From Agriotes lineatus (taxonomy: Eukaryota > Arthropoda > Insecta > Coleoptera > Elateridae), in NCBI GenBank assembly GCA_940337035.1, contig OW679200.1:18889090-18953089 (forward strand): 64,000 bases of DNA. The letters run 5' to 3'. The notes beneath the pieces are model-generated. The model saw nothing but the letters and a program-made list of their open reading frames with translations. It did no database searches and was not told where the DNA came from. Every line of letters begins with the position of its first letter. Within the stretch, counting starts at the first letter, position 1. The position numbers and the translations under genes were made by a program. Below, one piece after another: positions 21,214 to 34,374 of this stretch.

Positions 21214-22940
21214 TAGTCACGAGCCAAGCAGATGGTTGCTGCATGAAAAACACAAACAGTAGATTTGCTATGGCAACAGTTTTCACAAATCCGCATATGC
21301 ACGTAAGTCAAAATGAACATCGGTGATTATCTGGCCCACGAACTTGCCTAAATTTGGGCGTGACATAAATAGCTACAAAAAAAGATAACAACAAATAATA
21401 GACGAATGTAGGTTAGCAGTTAGCAGAAATGTGACAGGTTTATCAAAATATGGCACCAGCACACGAAGTCTTTTGCAGAATCCAAAAATATCCGATAACC
21501 TACGAAGTCCGGGTACATAAAAAAGAGCACTAAAGCTATGTTTGCTTGTTTCTGCCTACTCAGATTTTGTAATAATTATAATAATGCAGATATCAACTTC
21601 CAGAGGTTCGCTTTGTCTGCCCAAACTGCTTTTCAACACAATAGGGTTCATATATGGTCGTGGATGCTATAACGAACACCCAAATTTTTCTTATAGCAAT
21701 ATTGATTAATCAATTTCCTGGATTTTGGGTTTTAACCTCGAATATACGCTCGCCTTGCAGTCGATACAAGGATAATTGCTATCATCATCAGTTTAGAACG
21801 TTAAAACAACTTTATTTCCAATAATATAAGCCATTCTACTATATGAGCCGCCTTAAATCACGTGCAAAATGAAAATTCAGGAGAATTTGCTCGCTTTCAT
21901 GCTCTGATTCACGCAGCTATTTCTTTATCAGTTTCTTCTATGCAGAGACACTGCCCGTTTTAGAAACCTGGACTTCTTTGCCCAATGCTGTTCGTTACAT
22001 ATTCATTTATGCTGCCATGTAGAAACCATAACGCTACCGAAGCTATTTTATAATTAAATTTCGAGCAAAAATGCCAAAGTTCGAAATTTTCTGCTGAATT
22101 TTGTGTCAATCGCGGTCGAGCTATCGGCTCTTGCGTCACAAGCCACATAAACCATTTTACGGCCTAATTTTTTAACTGCATTACGGCTGCAACTAGAAAT
22201 GATGTTAATAAAATAATTGCGGCCCTAGCACGAGAGAGATAAAAATTCGGAAGTTTTATAGGGGATTATGTAATTGTGAGCGGAGATTATCGGCGAAAGC
22301 ATTAATAGCATAATTAAGTCAAGGTCTGCGGACGTATGGCACTCTTTTTGTAAACACAAGCCACTATCATCTAACTTTTTGTTGGATTGTTGAACACTTT
22401 CGAATTGCGCCACTGCGGTAAAGGAGCCGCTTTTTAGTTTTCTTTACGCCGCTTCTGGACCGTATTTGTGTAATGCTGCAGTGATCGGTATTGGACAACA
22501 CTTTTCCACGGGCCTTGGGGGCATTGCGGCATGGCTACTTTAAATTTTTATTAATTTAATATGAAAATCTGGTTACGCCACCGAACTATTAATACGCGAG
22601 ACAGGCGATAATAAGATATCAGTCTAGGCCTCTAATAAGGTTATCTGTCACTAGAGCCTAGCGCCTTCTTAGATTAATTGCAATGCCAACCCAATTTTTG
22701 ACTAATGCAGCTTTAATGGCTTTCATTACAATTACGGCAACCGGAAAGTGCCTTTCCTGACAGCCTGGCTATTTATTATGCGGCTATTTTTCTGGGGCTC
22801 GAGGAAGTACTACAAAGTACTCGGCTTGTTTTCCAAAATCCAAGGATTAAAATGCTAGGATATCCTTGGCTGCATACTTAAAGGATTATAAGTCAAATGA
22901 AAGCTATCTATGAATATAACTACATACAAATTCATGTGCA
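21214..22940. other. Gene-poor stretch
   Basis: No ORF with protein-like character and no structured repeat that I can support. Confidence 0.3.
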
Positions 22941-22959
22941 TGTTATATAGAAGGCGATT

Positions 22960-23423
22960 TACTAATATACTGAAATGAAGGCTGATCGCCAGTATCAATC
23001 GCAGAATAAATGTAAGAAGCTACAGAAGACCTGACATGGATTCGGACCACTTCATGGTGAGGGTGAAGCTGATGCAAATTATACCAAAGAGAATAGAAAA
23101 CAACAAAAGTCGAAAAAATTAGCTAAAGGTATCATATTTGGCAAAAAAAATTAAGAACAAAAAGGAAAGTGTGAAAATACATTGGAATGCATTTTGACGT
23201 GCAGTAAACAATAATTGAGAATAAATGAGAAGGTGATCAGAATAGAATGTACGAATGAACTGGAACTAAAAACAAAGTGTAGAGTTAGAATGATACAAGC
23301 AATGAATAAAGACAATGAAGACAAATATAAGAAACAAAGAAAAAATCTAAGGCGTTATGGAGGCGAAAGAAAAAGGAATACAAAAGGAGAGGTCTACAAA
23401 ATTGAAGAAAGCTATAGTTTAGT

Positions 23424-23456
<33 letters not shown>

Positions 23457-24760
23457 TTTTATTTAACTACGATACAACAACTGTTTGTAGCAAGTCATAA
23501 TAAGAATAATACAAAGAACAATACAATAAAGTGCAATACACTCAATTAACAAATATACAAAAAATCTATTCACAAAATCAAATAATCAGATTTTTATTGA
23601 GGTGTTGACAAATTCATCCACAGAATAGCAACAGAATTGCAATATAAATGTCTTGATTTTAGCTTTAAAACTATTTCTATTTAGCATTTTTACCGTTTCA
23701 GGTAAGTGATTGTATAATGTTAAGTTTAAACAACTGTTTTTTGATTTAGTTAGTCTAAACCGAGGTATTACAATTAATGAAGCCTGCCTCGTATTGTGTA
23801 CATGAATATCTGAATGAGTGTTGAACTCTGTTTTTTCCTATGTATTTCTAATAGAGAATAATATATAAAAAGGGAAGGTAATGGCATTATTCCAAGTTGC
23901 AAAAATATTTCTTGACACGGTTCTCCAGTACCTGCGTTTACAATAATTCTAACTAATTTCTTCTGGAGGCGAAATATTTTTATGGCATGTGTAGAATTAC
24001 CCCACAGCAGAACACCGTAGCACATATGTGAGTGAAACAAAGCGAAGTAAGCCGATTTTTAAATTGCTAAGTCAAACATACTTTTCAGTTTTCTGAAGTA
24101 CCAGTTTATGACCCAAAAAATCAATGTGGCTAAACCAATTCAAATTATCGTCCAGGAAGATGCCTAGCATCTTAACTCTATCGCCGTTAGTTAGGTTTTT
24201 GTGTGAAGAAACTATAAGACGTTGAGTCTTATCTTTATTCAGTTTTAATTTATTCGTGGTGAACCAGTTAAGGGCCAGATCATCAACATTGTCAGTGATT
24301 AGATTAGAAGATTAGTTTAGAAGAAGTAAAGAAAGATATAAAAAAATTGCAGGAAGAGATGCACAAGCTTTTGGAAACTATATATGAGAGATAAAAATAA
24401 TGCAGGAGCAATGAGCACAGGCTGTCATCGGCCCCATTCTCAAAAAATTTTAAAAGATGATTTTTGAGAACTACAGGTGAAAAGTCTATTAGCAGCACCA
24501 TGTAAAACATTTACAACATGCATAAAGAACCACTTTAATATGTAAATTGAGAACATTATTAGGGAGTACCGGTATAGTTTTCGTAGGCTAAAAGGAAAAT
24601 GGATTCTAAACCGGGAATAAATAGGATATAGTCGAAATTCTTTGTAGTTAAGAATGGATTAAGACAAGGAGATTCACTCTTTCCGACTGCATTCAACATA
24701 GTATTAGAGAGAATACCATGTCAGAGCCATATAAACAGAGAAAGATTAATAGAGACGCCA
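22960..24760 (+). pseudogene. Decayed RTE-like non-LTR retrotransposon (endonuclease and RT pieces)
   Basis: 23020-23095 reads YRRPDMDSDHFMVRVKLMQ, the end of an AP-type endonuclease domain (the SDH motif holds the catalytic His). A helical linker follows to 23422. The frame resumes after an inserted LINE at 24313 (EEVKKDIKKLQEEMHK). At 24640-24715 VKNGLRQGDSLFPTAFN is the RT motif before the catalytic YADD box. Many stops and frameshifts; clearly dead. Plus orientation. The insect RTE/craniofacial-protein-2-like LINE group is my assignment from these motifs. Confidence 0.7.
23423..24312 (-). mobile_element. 5'-truncated jockey-like LINE nested in the RTE-like LINE
   Basis: Minus-strand reading: LNWFTTNKLKLNKDKTQRL, LGIFLDDNLNW and, over 23774-24040, SHMCYGVLLWGNSTHA and IYYSLLEIH, the thumb and connection regions of jockey/CR1-type reverse transcriptases. 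The 3' end has an AATAAA and an (ATT)n tail (23427-23456 on plus). TAGTTTAG at 23415-23422 and 24313-24320 is an 8-bp target-site duplication. Only the last 890 bp inserted. One stop breaks the frame near 24060. Confidence 0.8.
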
Positions 24761-26040
24761 CCTTTATTAATATTTGTTAGTTAAATAATACCACTTTTGC
24801 AGTGACGTTATTTTATTTGTCTTATAATTAATAAGTAAAGCCAGAATAGGCACAAGTTTACAGTTAATGACAAATTCCTTTCATTGGGAAGCGACGATGT
24901 AACCACTTTTATTTCTGTTCGTTCTCATAATACAGTAGGTACCTTGAAGATGCAGTAAGCTTGTGAACAAGCCGCTGCACAACCTGAAAAACAAAAATAG
25001 TAATAAGCTATGCAGCAAATAAGAATATAGGGTTATAACAAGTGTAAACAGAAAGTTAAAACATAAAAAGATTTTAATACACACTGAAAAGAAGCCAAGT
25101 CCGCTGATTAAGCAGGATAGTAGTTTAAATGAGAAGATGCCAACGGTAGTGCATGTTAACGAAACATTTTTAGGTCAATAGGTACTTCAAAAGGAACAAT
25201 AATTTAAATTGTGATGCTTATGAGATGGTTGGAGTTATGCAGATAGAGTTTAGATAGAGAACATGAGTACGTAAGTGTAGCTTTAGAATTTGGAAGTCTA
25301 ATGTGGAAACATAAACATAAATATGTAAATTTGCAAACGTTGTTGAAAAATGTTACTTTGAAATAAAACGATGATAAATAGAATAGTTTTGGTGCAGAGA
25401 TAGAAATTATGGTGTTAGTTTTAAATAAAATTTAGAAGAAAAAAGGATCTAGTCACTTAAGGGGGGCAAAAATTGTTTTATGGACGACATAACCCATACT
25501 AATATCAGTATACCTCTGATTATGACATTTTACAAAAGGATGTTTTACTTAAATGTCATAGTCAAAGGTAACTGGTAAAATCACCTCCAAGATTTCCACC
25601 CAGTAAAATGCTAATCCAACCTACAGTTACAAGAAAAGTGTGGGCACTAGGAAGACAGGGAGAAAGAATTTGGGGGCGAAGAAAACTTTTGGGTGGAAAA
25701 AGTAAAAGGAAGATGGCAGAGGCACTCAAACGAAGAAATACAAGAAATGTACAGGTAATCAACCGGAACTGATTAAGTTCATAAAAGCCTTCTAGATGGA
25801 AGATGAAAGAATTTCAAAGAAGTGCGATAGCAGATAGAAGAAGAAACGGTACACCGAGGTCAAGGTAGAAAGCTGAGCTGCACGACGAATTACAGAGAGT
25901 AGATAGACACTGGAAAGAGAAGATGCCAGAGAGAAAGGAGAGGAAGCAAATTGTTATAAAGGTCATAGGCCTTTAAGATCCTTAGAACTTATTTATTAGT
26001 TTACTCTTAGTAATTCCTTTATTAATTTAGATTCCAGTCT
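24761..26040. other. Gene-poor stretch
   Basis: AT-rich, degenerate. 25620-25930 has purine-rich sequence with broken basic ORFs, possibly LINE debris, not assignable. Confidence 0.3.
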
Positions 26041-26059
26041 GTAGAAGGGTGCAGTTGCG

Positions 26060-26335
26060 AAATGATAATAATGATAATAATAAACTCGAGACTTTCGCAA
26101 CGTTTAAATGCCGCCTATTAAAAATCAGTTCGACACACCACATAACAAACAAAACGGTCCTAGAAAAACCAAACAAAGTAATGGAAATTATGAAATCAAT
26201 GAAAAGAAGAAAACTTGAATACCTAGGACACATAATGCTCAAAGCAGATACAGATTACTACAACTCAGATGACAAGGAAAATAGATAGCAAGAGATCCTT
26301 GAGACGTAGAAGAGTCTCGTGGCTTAACATTCGGT
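26060..26335 (+). pseudogene. RTE-like LINE 3' coding fragment
   Basis: Reads CRLLKISSTHHITNKTVLEK, then MKSMKRRKLEYLGHIM, the conserved C-terminal segment of insect RTE-type ORFs (FEMWCYRRLLKISWT...YLGHIMR pattern), followed by stops. A separate copy of the same region is at 35085-35520. Confidence 0.7.
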
Positions 26336-27240
26336 AATGAATAGGCACTACAAGAATAATAATACTCATAATAATGATAGAATGCCCCGAAAAAACTGAG
26401 ACAAAGATCAAATACAAATAATAATAATGAAGCTTTATTTACGAATACCAAGTGAAGTATAATATTGGCTACAATAATAAAATACAATTTACTAAATACT
26501 AATAGCGGTTGCTCCTTACGGGCTGAGGGGCTCTAGCCTTCCAGCCGTCAAGAGCATATCTGCCGTTAGAACGTTATAATATAACAAGGTTTAAGTAATC
26601 AGATCCGGAGGTAACTATTCGATACCGCTTAAAACATGTAAAACAAAATTCAAGAAGTATGTCAACATTACATGAGTTATTTGTCAACACACTCACACCA
26701 AGCCGCTTGCAGTTGCTCAACGAGATCCGAAATAGGGCCCAAAGTTACATGGGAATTACGGGTGTAAACGCTGTCGCAGAAGAATCGAGGTATAACAGTT
26801 TCACTGCAACGCGAAACCGAAAGCTAACGACGTTGCAGCTGATGCCGTCGTAAACTGGCGAAGTTATTTACTAATATAATGCAATCCGAGGGTAAAGGCG
26901 ACCGTTGATAGCAAATGTGATACAATCTTTGACATTGAAAATGAATGTATTAGAGCTTCGAGCACAGTTTTGGAAATTTATTAGTTGTTATCGATATAAC
27001 TGCTTGCAGAACAATTAAAAGTGAAGTCGGGCATTCACAGATTTGATTCTTTCCATGGATGAGGTACTCCTATATAAACTGAACGAAATAGGAAAAAGTG
27101 TGATCACGTCACGCTTTAAAATCCTAATATAAAAAACATCGCACAAACGATTCACGGTGAGATTGAAAAATCACGAAATCGTCCATTGCTAGTTGGAGCG
27201 TGTTTATTTATCTTGGGTGATTTTGGTTGTTTCATGCAGC
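26336..27240. other. Gene-poor stretch; possible LINE 3' tail
   Basis: AATAATAATAATGAAGCTTTATTT at about 26410-26440 looks like another minus-strand LINE tail with AATAAA, similar to 23427. A 64-codon ORF (26659-26853) is unrecognised. Confidence 0.3.
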
Positions 27241-27378
27241 TTTATAAAATAAATGGCGGAAAATAGCATAACTAGGAGGTATTCTCAACATTAATTTTAA
27301 AAGCTTACCTTTATAAAATAAATGGCGGAAAATAGCATAACTAGGAGGTATTCTCAACATTAATTTTAAAAGCTTACC
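27241..27378 (+). repeat. Perfect 69-bp tandem duplication
   Basis: 27241-27309 and 27310-27378 are identical copies of a unit starting TTTATAAAATAAATGGCGGA and ending AAAAGCTTACC. Zero differences implies a recent duplication, or an assembly artefact. Confidence 0.95.
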
Positions 27379-29056
27379 GTTAGCTGAAAGGGCTAAAATT
27401 TAAAGAAAAAATTAACCTGCAAAATAAAGTTGGAACTCGCAATTTTACAAGAAATAGGAGTTAAATTGTCGTTCAAAAACACTAAAAGTTCAAGAAGCTC
27501 GTTCTCAAAAATTTCTCTAAATGTCATTTATTAGCAAATTTATTGCATTGACCGTTTGTTTAATAATTATAAATCATACGATTAGAAGATCTGTGTAAAA
27601 TTTGAGATAATAAATGAACCACTACAATGTAAAAAATATTATTTAATTAAAAGCAATATTATCTTTCCACGAAAATTTCGGCATGACGTTTCTGGATAAT
27701 TCTAAGTGATTTTTAAAATATTTTTTAGACAACAAGGCCTAGTTACTATGTGTTTTGAGACGTTATATATTTATTCTCGGCAGTAGCAAACTAACGATTT
27801 TCAAAAGAAAAGAGTCATAATAGAAAACACTAGTTATGCAAACTTGGACATAAATCCAATACTTAATTAAAAACATACAAATTCGTTTAGATGATCGTTA
27901 ACTATTCACCATTTTTTTAGTTTACGGTTATCGCATAGACAAGTAAAAACGCAGCATGCATACTTTAAGAATAGATAATTCGCACTGATTTAAAGGTGCG
28001 GTTCGCAATTAGAACTTTTTTGAATATTTCAAATCTGCTTAGCTATGAGTAAACCTTTAATTAGTGAACGAGTGTGGTATAAATAATTACAACGCGATTC
28101 TATTCAGCTGACAAATATTTCTAACAGAATTTCAAAATAGATCATTTTTAAAGTAGGCCATCGTGTTGTGTTGCTGGTACTGTATTGAGACGGATGAGCA
28201 TAAGAGCTGCAAGAACGCTGGAAATGTGATAGAGTAAGGCATTCACGTTCTTAATTCAGAATAAAACCTTCAACAAACTTCATTGCACACTTTTTCACAA
28301 TTTGTTTTACAATTTAGAAATGTCTTTTTTTTGTCTAATTTTGAAATGAAATCGCATTATTAGGAGTTCCTGACTCTCATCACGTCTACGCAGAATCACA
28401 TGACCGTGATTCATAGTAATCTAAGCTAGCCATTAATAAAACTACGTGTAAACGACCTTTATTTCCTATATAAGGATTAGAAATAATATAACTCCGCCCC
28501 CTCGTGTTTTCCAGCGAATCTGCTTTTCCTTGTACAAGGTTTCTTGTTTTCGATGGGATTAAATGAGAATTTTCGTTATTTTTACAGCTGGAAGAAAATG
28601 GTTCGTAGATTATGACCGTCAAAAAATTTCACATTTCAATTTGACGTCACAGCTTATTTGTTTTTCAATATAGTAAAAACTGGATTTCTTTTTAGCTTGT
28701 TTTTTAAATGCAGGTCGTAGTGGGCTCTGATATTTCTCAAAAGAATATATTTGTGTGCTTTCCGAATACACAGTGTGTTCAAAACTATGGCCTCTTTTAC
28801 ATAGCGAAAGTAAATGAAACTTAATTTATACTTCGAAATACTAGAGAAAATTAAATTTTTGTGCCCTAAATTTGAATTTCATAGTTTTACTGTTAAAAGT
28901 GGACTTATTTATTTTTGGAACTATTATTGTAATAATTGTCGAAGCCAAAAAAAGTAAAAATATAGCAGAACAACCGTTCCACTTTTTATTGCAATGATAG
29001 TATATGAACTCCAAGGAGCTGATAACTCAAATTTTAGGCAAAACTAACATTGTTTT
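27379..29056. other. Gene-poor AT-rich stretch
   Basis: No supported feature. A 78-codon minus ORF (28386-28622) is unrecognised. Confidence 0.3.
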
Positions 29057-29064
29057 ATCACGGC

Positions 29065-30252
29065 CAGAGCTGGGCAGTTACTTACTTTGTAATTAAATTG
29101 CTAATTAAATCCCTGTTTGTTGATTTGTCTTGGAATTGAATTCCTTTTCAAAATACGGAAATGGTAATTGGTAATTTAATTTTTGTTATAAAGTACTTGA
29201 CAATTACTTTTCGAAAGTCATTAATTACCGCATTCAATTAATAAATTAAGTTTAGGTAATTAAATTACTTTAAAGTATTTAAATTATTTGTGGTAATTCA
29301 AATTACTCGCGGTAATTGAATTACTTTCTGGAAATTCAATTACTAAATTACTGACCTCGACTGGGTATTAATTCTGCAGAACGCAGAAAATAAGATAAGG
29401 CCTTAGTAAGTTACATGGTAAGCAAATGGTAATATGGTATTCCTAAAGTAATATAGGTATAATCTATGATTTTTTAGTCGGCTAATAGCTAGTTTTATGC
29501 ACGACCAAAGAGATATATGGTGCAAGCGCGTATGTTTGTAGATGAGATGTGTTATGTCTGGTGTAGTGTATGCTGTGCAGGATGTACCATTGTAGCCTGC
29601 TAAGATATCTATATATACAGTGTGTTTCACTTTTCACGGGGACGATCATGTATCACAGAAAGTACCCAACCAATTTTGTTCAAATTTGCAAGGAATGTAT
29701 ATACCCTTAGTGCCACCCAGAACACAAGGACACATAAGAATGGATCCATAAGCGTCCGTCTTAGGACGAAAAAAAGGAGCTATTTTTTCACAAAGTAATA
29801 TTAGCGATTTTTTCCGGCCAAATTTTTTAACATAATCTTAATCCGCGCCTTTGAAAACCCTTGTGGCCAAATTTTCACGCAAAAATTCCTATGCGTTAGA
29901 AAGATATTAAAACGCAAACTTTGAAAATACTGTTAATTTATTTCGTCATTTTTGACAATTGACAGCAAACAGTTTCATTATACAATATTGGTCCATAATA
30001 ATTATTTATTAATTTCAATGTGCTTGTTTGATCTACTTGCACATGGCTAAGGATATACTACTAAATTCGATAACAAGTTCTAGTGAAAGTAATTGAAAAA
30101 GTAACTTATGTTGTGGAATTACAATTACCAAGTAATTGATAATTGATTTACTATTTTACTTCGGCAAGTGAAAATCGTATAATTTAATTACTTCGGCGGT
30201 AATTGGTAATTGATTATCAGTTACTTTTTTGTTACTATTTTGCCCAGCTCTG
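29065..30252. mobile_element. Non-autonomous hAT element, 1188 bp
   Basis: Ends CAGAGCTGGGCA and TGCCCAGCTCTG, flanked by ATCACGGC (29057-29064) and AACACGGC (30253-30260), an 8-bp duplication with one mismatch. Subterminal regions are rich in GTAATTNAATTAC-like repeats. No transposase. Both the tip sequence and the TSD length are typical of hAT. Confidence 0.85.
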
Positions 30253-30825
30253 AACACGGCAGAGACAGCCAATCACAGGTCTTGGTTTTCGCGCGAAGAA
30301 TGCGCATTGCTCCTCTTAGTTAAAAACAGTTTTGCTGTTTTGGGTTAGCTTTATTTATGCATAATAGATTTGCAAGTGGGGAACAAAAAATTCTTATAAC
30401 ATAATCTTCTATTCCTTTAACTTTGTGAGATACAGCAAGACAAAATTGAAAGCTTTAATGTTTGATTACTGCATATTACTGAATTATTTAGGTGCTCTTA
30501 TTTTAATCATTTTGCGTTGACATAATAACATCAATTTGTTGTTAAACTATTTTTAAATTTTGATTCAGTTGAACAATTTATTGTTTAATGTTGTATACCA
30601 ACAACGAATACTCTGACACGGTGTTGCTCTATAAACAAGTTATTTAATTTTCTCTCGCTTTGGAATATTTAAGTTGTTTTTAGTGTACGCAATTTTCATA
30701 ATTAACAGTTATATTTAAAAATTTGCTGAAAATTTGTTTCTACCGTTGTCGAGTTTGTTATATAAGAATTCTTTGGCCAACCTAGGGAAATCTATTGTTT
30801 TTATTTTTAACTAGTTGAAACCCCC
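30253..30825. other. Gene-poor stretch
   Basis: AT-rich, nothing recognisable. Confidence 0.3.
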
Positions 30826-32165
30826 GCCTTCGTTCGCGCGAGGTTCGTTGTGTATTAAATAATGACTAATTATTTTCTGTCATCCCATCCCATCCCATCC
30901 TAGCCCCGTCCCCGTCCCCGTTCCTTTCTCCGTCCCCGTCCCCGTTCCTTTCTCCGTCCCCGTCTACCGTCCCATCCCGTCCCGTCCCGTCCCGTCCCCT
31001 CCCCTTCCATCCCATCCCTTCCCTTTTCGTCCAGTCCCGCCCGTCCCGTCTCGTCCCTTCCCGCTTTGTCCCTTCCCGTCCAGTCCAGTCCAGTCCCGTC
31101 CCGTCCCGTCCAGTCCCGTCCCGTCCAGTCCCGTCCCGCCCGTCCCATCCCGATCCTTCCCGTCCCGTCCCGGCCCGTCCCCTCCCCTTCCATCCCACCC
31201 CATCCTAACCCCGTCCCCGTCCCCGTTCCTTTCTCCGTCCCCGTCTCCATACCATCTCATCCCGTCCAGTCCCGTTCCCTCCCCTTCCATCCCAACCCTT
31301 CCCTTTACGTCCAGTCCCGCCCCGTCCCGTCTAGTCCCTTCCCGTCCCGTTCCTTCCCGTCCCGTTCAGTCCCGTCCCGTCCCGTCCCGTCCCGTCCCAT
31401 CCCGACCCTTCCCGTCCCGTCCAGTCCCCTCCCCTTCCATCCCATCCATTCCTTTTCCATCCCGTCCCGTCCCGTCCCGTCCCGCGTCGTCCCTTCCCGT
31501 CCAGTTCCGTCCCGTCCAGTCCCATCCCGTCCAGTCCAGTCCCGTCCCGTCCCATCCTGTCTCTTCCCTTCCCGTCCCGTCCCCTCCCTTTCCATCCAAT
31601 TTTTTCCCTTCCTGCCCCGTTCCGTCCCGCCCGGTCCCGTCTCGTCCCGTCCCGACCCTTCTCGTCCAGACCCGTTTAGTCCGGTTCCGTCCAGTCCCGT
31701 CCCGTCCCGTCCAGTCGAGTCCCGTCCCTTCCCGTCCCGTCCCGTTCCTTCCCTTATGTCATGTCCACCGTCTTGGACTTACAAATAAATGCTATTTTCG
31801 CAATCAACGTCCCAAAAAACCTCAATAACGACACCCATATCGCATTTTAGGCTTATTTACCCTCTTTTACCTCCTAAGGGGTTGATTTTCGGAAAATCAC
31901 GAAATACGTGTTTGCTTATTTGTTTTTAGGAGTACTTCTACGAATTTTCAAGTCGAAATGTCTATTTAATATTATTTCTCCATACAAAATTGGAACCCCC
32001 ATTTTACCCCTTTAGGAGTTGAATTCCGAAATATCCTGCCTTATTCCTTGTATACATCATAAAGGGAACCTCTGTGCAAAATTTCAGCTTTCTAGGTCCA
32101 AGGGTTTAGGCTGGGCGTTGATGAGTGAGTGAGAGAGTGAATGAGTGAGTCAGGACTTTCAGTTT
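30826..32165 (+). repeat. Dispersed repeat carrying a (CCCGT)n expansion, copy 1
   Basis: Starts CCGCCTTCGTTCGCGCGAGG, then TAATGACTAATTATTTTCTG, then about 880 bp of degenerate CCCGT/CCATC pentamers (30886-31765), then a tail ending in GATGAGTGAGTGAGAGAGTG. The same parts occur in reverse orientation at 45515-46982. ORFs over the pentamers (DGTGR, PVPSR) are artefacts. Element class unknown. Confidence 0.85.
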
Positions 32166-32175
32166 TATATATATA

Positions 32176-33050
32176 CTGCTCAAAATGAATTAGGGATCAG
32201 TTTTATATTTTCTATTACTTTATACAGGATGCACAGATTTGAATGAAACTTTTAGTGATTATCTATGGACTAACACAGTATTTATTAAATACGGAAAATT
32301 TATTCAAAAACATGTAACAAGGTTCGTAAGTTAACATTAAGAGAAAACGTACAAAATTAAAGACCGCCACAAATAAAGAAAACGGCCCAGAATTCTTTCT
32401 GTCATTAAAGCTAGTAACGGGTATGACCTCCCCTCGCAAGTAAGACACTTCGACACCTATTACCCATACTGATTTTGAAATCGTTCTTGTGGTATTTGCT
32501 CCCATTCTTGCACAAGGCGATTTCTGAGATCATTTAAGTTTTGAGGAGGTTCTCCTACTCGAATCTGTCATTCTAGTTCGTCCCAAGCATGCTATATGGG
32601 GTTCAGGTCAGGACTGTAAGCCGGCCAGTCCATAGTGTGAATATTATGGGCATTCAGGTACTCTTGAACAATTCTTGCAGAATGAGGGCGGGCGTTATCC
32701 TGTTGATAAATGAACCCTTGACCATGATTTTGAGCATACGGTCGAACGTGAGGTTGTAGAATGTCATCGATATAGCGTTGAGCTGTTAGAGAGCCCCCTT
32801 CTACAATGACAATCTCAGTGCGGCCGTTCAAAGATATTCCACCCCATACCATAATAGAGCCTCCTCCAAAATGCAAGCATTCTTGCACCATATTGTCTGC
32901 GAATCTCTCACCTTGCCTTCTGTAGACTCTTACACGACCATCACAGTAGAAAGTCAAAAGTCAGTAGTAACTGCAACTGCAGTGACCAAAAATATAGAAA
33001 CTAAAGGATAGCGGTCATTTATAAACTGATCCCTAATTCATTTTGAGCAG
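32176..33050 (-). mobile_element. Internally deleted Tc1/mariner element, 875 bp
   Basis: Perfect inverted ends of 28 bp starting CTGCTCAAAATGAATTAGGG, flanked by TA. The transposase on the minus strand lacks its N-terminal DNA-binding half. Confidence 0.92.
32460..32957 (-). pseudogene. Tc1 transposase remnant (DD34E catalytic half)
   Basis: Reads GGSIMVWGGIS, QQDNARPHSA (second catalytic Asp) and DWPAYSPDLNPI, then TAG, then HAWDELE, TGA, QIR, and ends near QEWEQIPQERF. Spacing from the Asp of DNARPH to the TAG is 34 residues, so the stop falls exactly on the catalytic Glu codon (GAG to TAG). The second stop fits CGA to TGA. N-terminal paired-type HTH domains are absent. Dead copy. Confidence 0.92.
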
Positions 33051-33261
33051 TATATATAGATTGCAGGCACTGCAACTGATCTACAAAGGCTCCTAGTTAA
33101 ATTTAATGGATCAATCGAAATATGTTTTCCCACCGTCAACTGTGAAAATGACATTTCCGTACCTCAATATAGAGAAGAATGTGGGCGTTTCCATCACAAG
33201 TGTTGAGAATAAGCCGTTTTTCTCTTTACTAGAAAGAGAAGTAAAGTATTTGTTGTATTAG

Positions 33262-33376
33262 GATTAAAAGTGACATTTTGTTTGACAAAAAGTTATGTTT
33301 GCATGTGCGAGGCGAAGCGTAGCTTAGCCGAGGAAACGCAAAAATTGCGAGTCAAACAAAGTGCCACTTTTAATAC
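33262..33376. mobile_element. Small foldback MITE
   Basis: ATTAAAAGTGACATTTTGTT at 33262 is mirrored by AACAAAGTGCCACTTTTAAT ending 33375; the centre holds GCGAGGCGAAGCGTAG. Resembles other foldback elements here (10935, 42961, 60490) with a CGA-GC rich core. Confidence 0.65.
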
Positions 33377-34374
33377 TTTTTGAGTGTTTTAACATACCTC
33401 AGCTTTATGTTCGACTGTTCCATAAACGCTTTATTATAGTATTAGTTAGTGTTCATAAAGTGTCAATTTAGTCCATAGAGTAAAGTAAAACGGCCGCCTT
33501 CAACAGTTATCAAAATAAATGTAATCTTATTCAAGTCAGGAAAGCAGATTATATTAACTGAAAACTTTACAAATTATAAGAATAAATTCGTCTTGAATAT
33601 TTTGCGCTAATAGTAGATATAGTTATTTTTGATATTGACAACGCCATTAACCTAGAAGAACCACACTTTGAAACTATCAAGTGTTGCAATAGAAACTTGA
33701 ATTTACTAATGTGTCTAATAGTCCATTTTCTAAACGCTAAAAATTCGCCAAAGTTCTAACTTCGTTGACTCAAAACCGATTTTGAACATTTTTTTATTAT
33801 TTCGGAAAAAAGTTTATCGAAAAGTTCTCCATAGGTGAGAAAGTGTGCTTTTTATTTTTTCAGTTGTTATTAACAAAAAGTGTTTTTTAATATTATCTCT
33901 TAATTAAAAAATTTATAAATATTTTATTTATTTAAACAATTGCCTGAAATTTGATAACATAAGGTTTTTGGGGTCGCAGATTACGAATCTGGCCTCAAAA
34001 TGGATCTAAAACAAAATGGCATCGAAGGTCTAACTTTTTATTTTATTTTTTTTTTAAATTTTATTAGATGTCTGGAAGTTTTTGGGGTCGCGGATGACGA
34101 ATTTGACATTAAAACTCAACTAAAACAAAAAAATGCGGACCAAAATGGCGGAAAGGAGTAATTTTTTTTTAAATTTCTGATACCTATACCTAGGGGTTTT
34201 TTGGGTCGCTCATCCCAAATTTTATGTTAAAATTTATCAAAAATAGAACACGATGTCTGAAAAATGGTGGAAACGAATGATAGAAGAGTTAAATAAGTAT
34301 TAAATATATTATATTTTAATTGATTTATTAAAATTAACTCAAGATACATTTAAAAACAAGACAAAAATTATTTA

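Noticed and set aside
25620..25930. Possible LINE endonuclease or RT fragment
   Set aside because: Basic, purine-rich broken ORFs with no recognisable motif.
30866..31788. ORFs with PVPSR and DGTGR repeats
   Set aside because: Translations of degenerate CCCGT pentamers on both strands.
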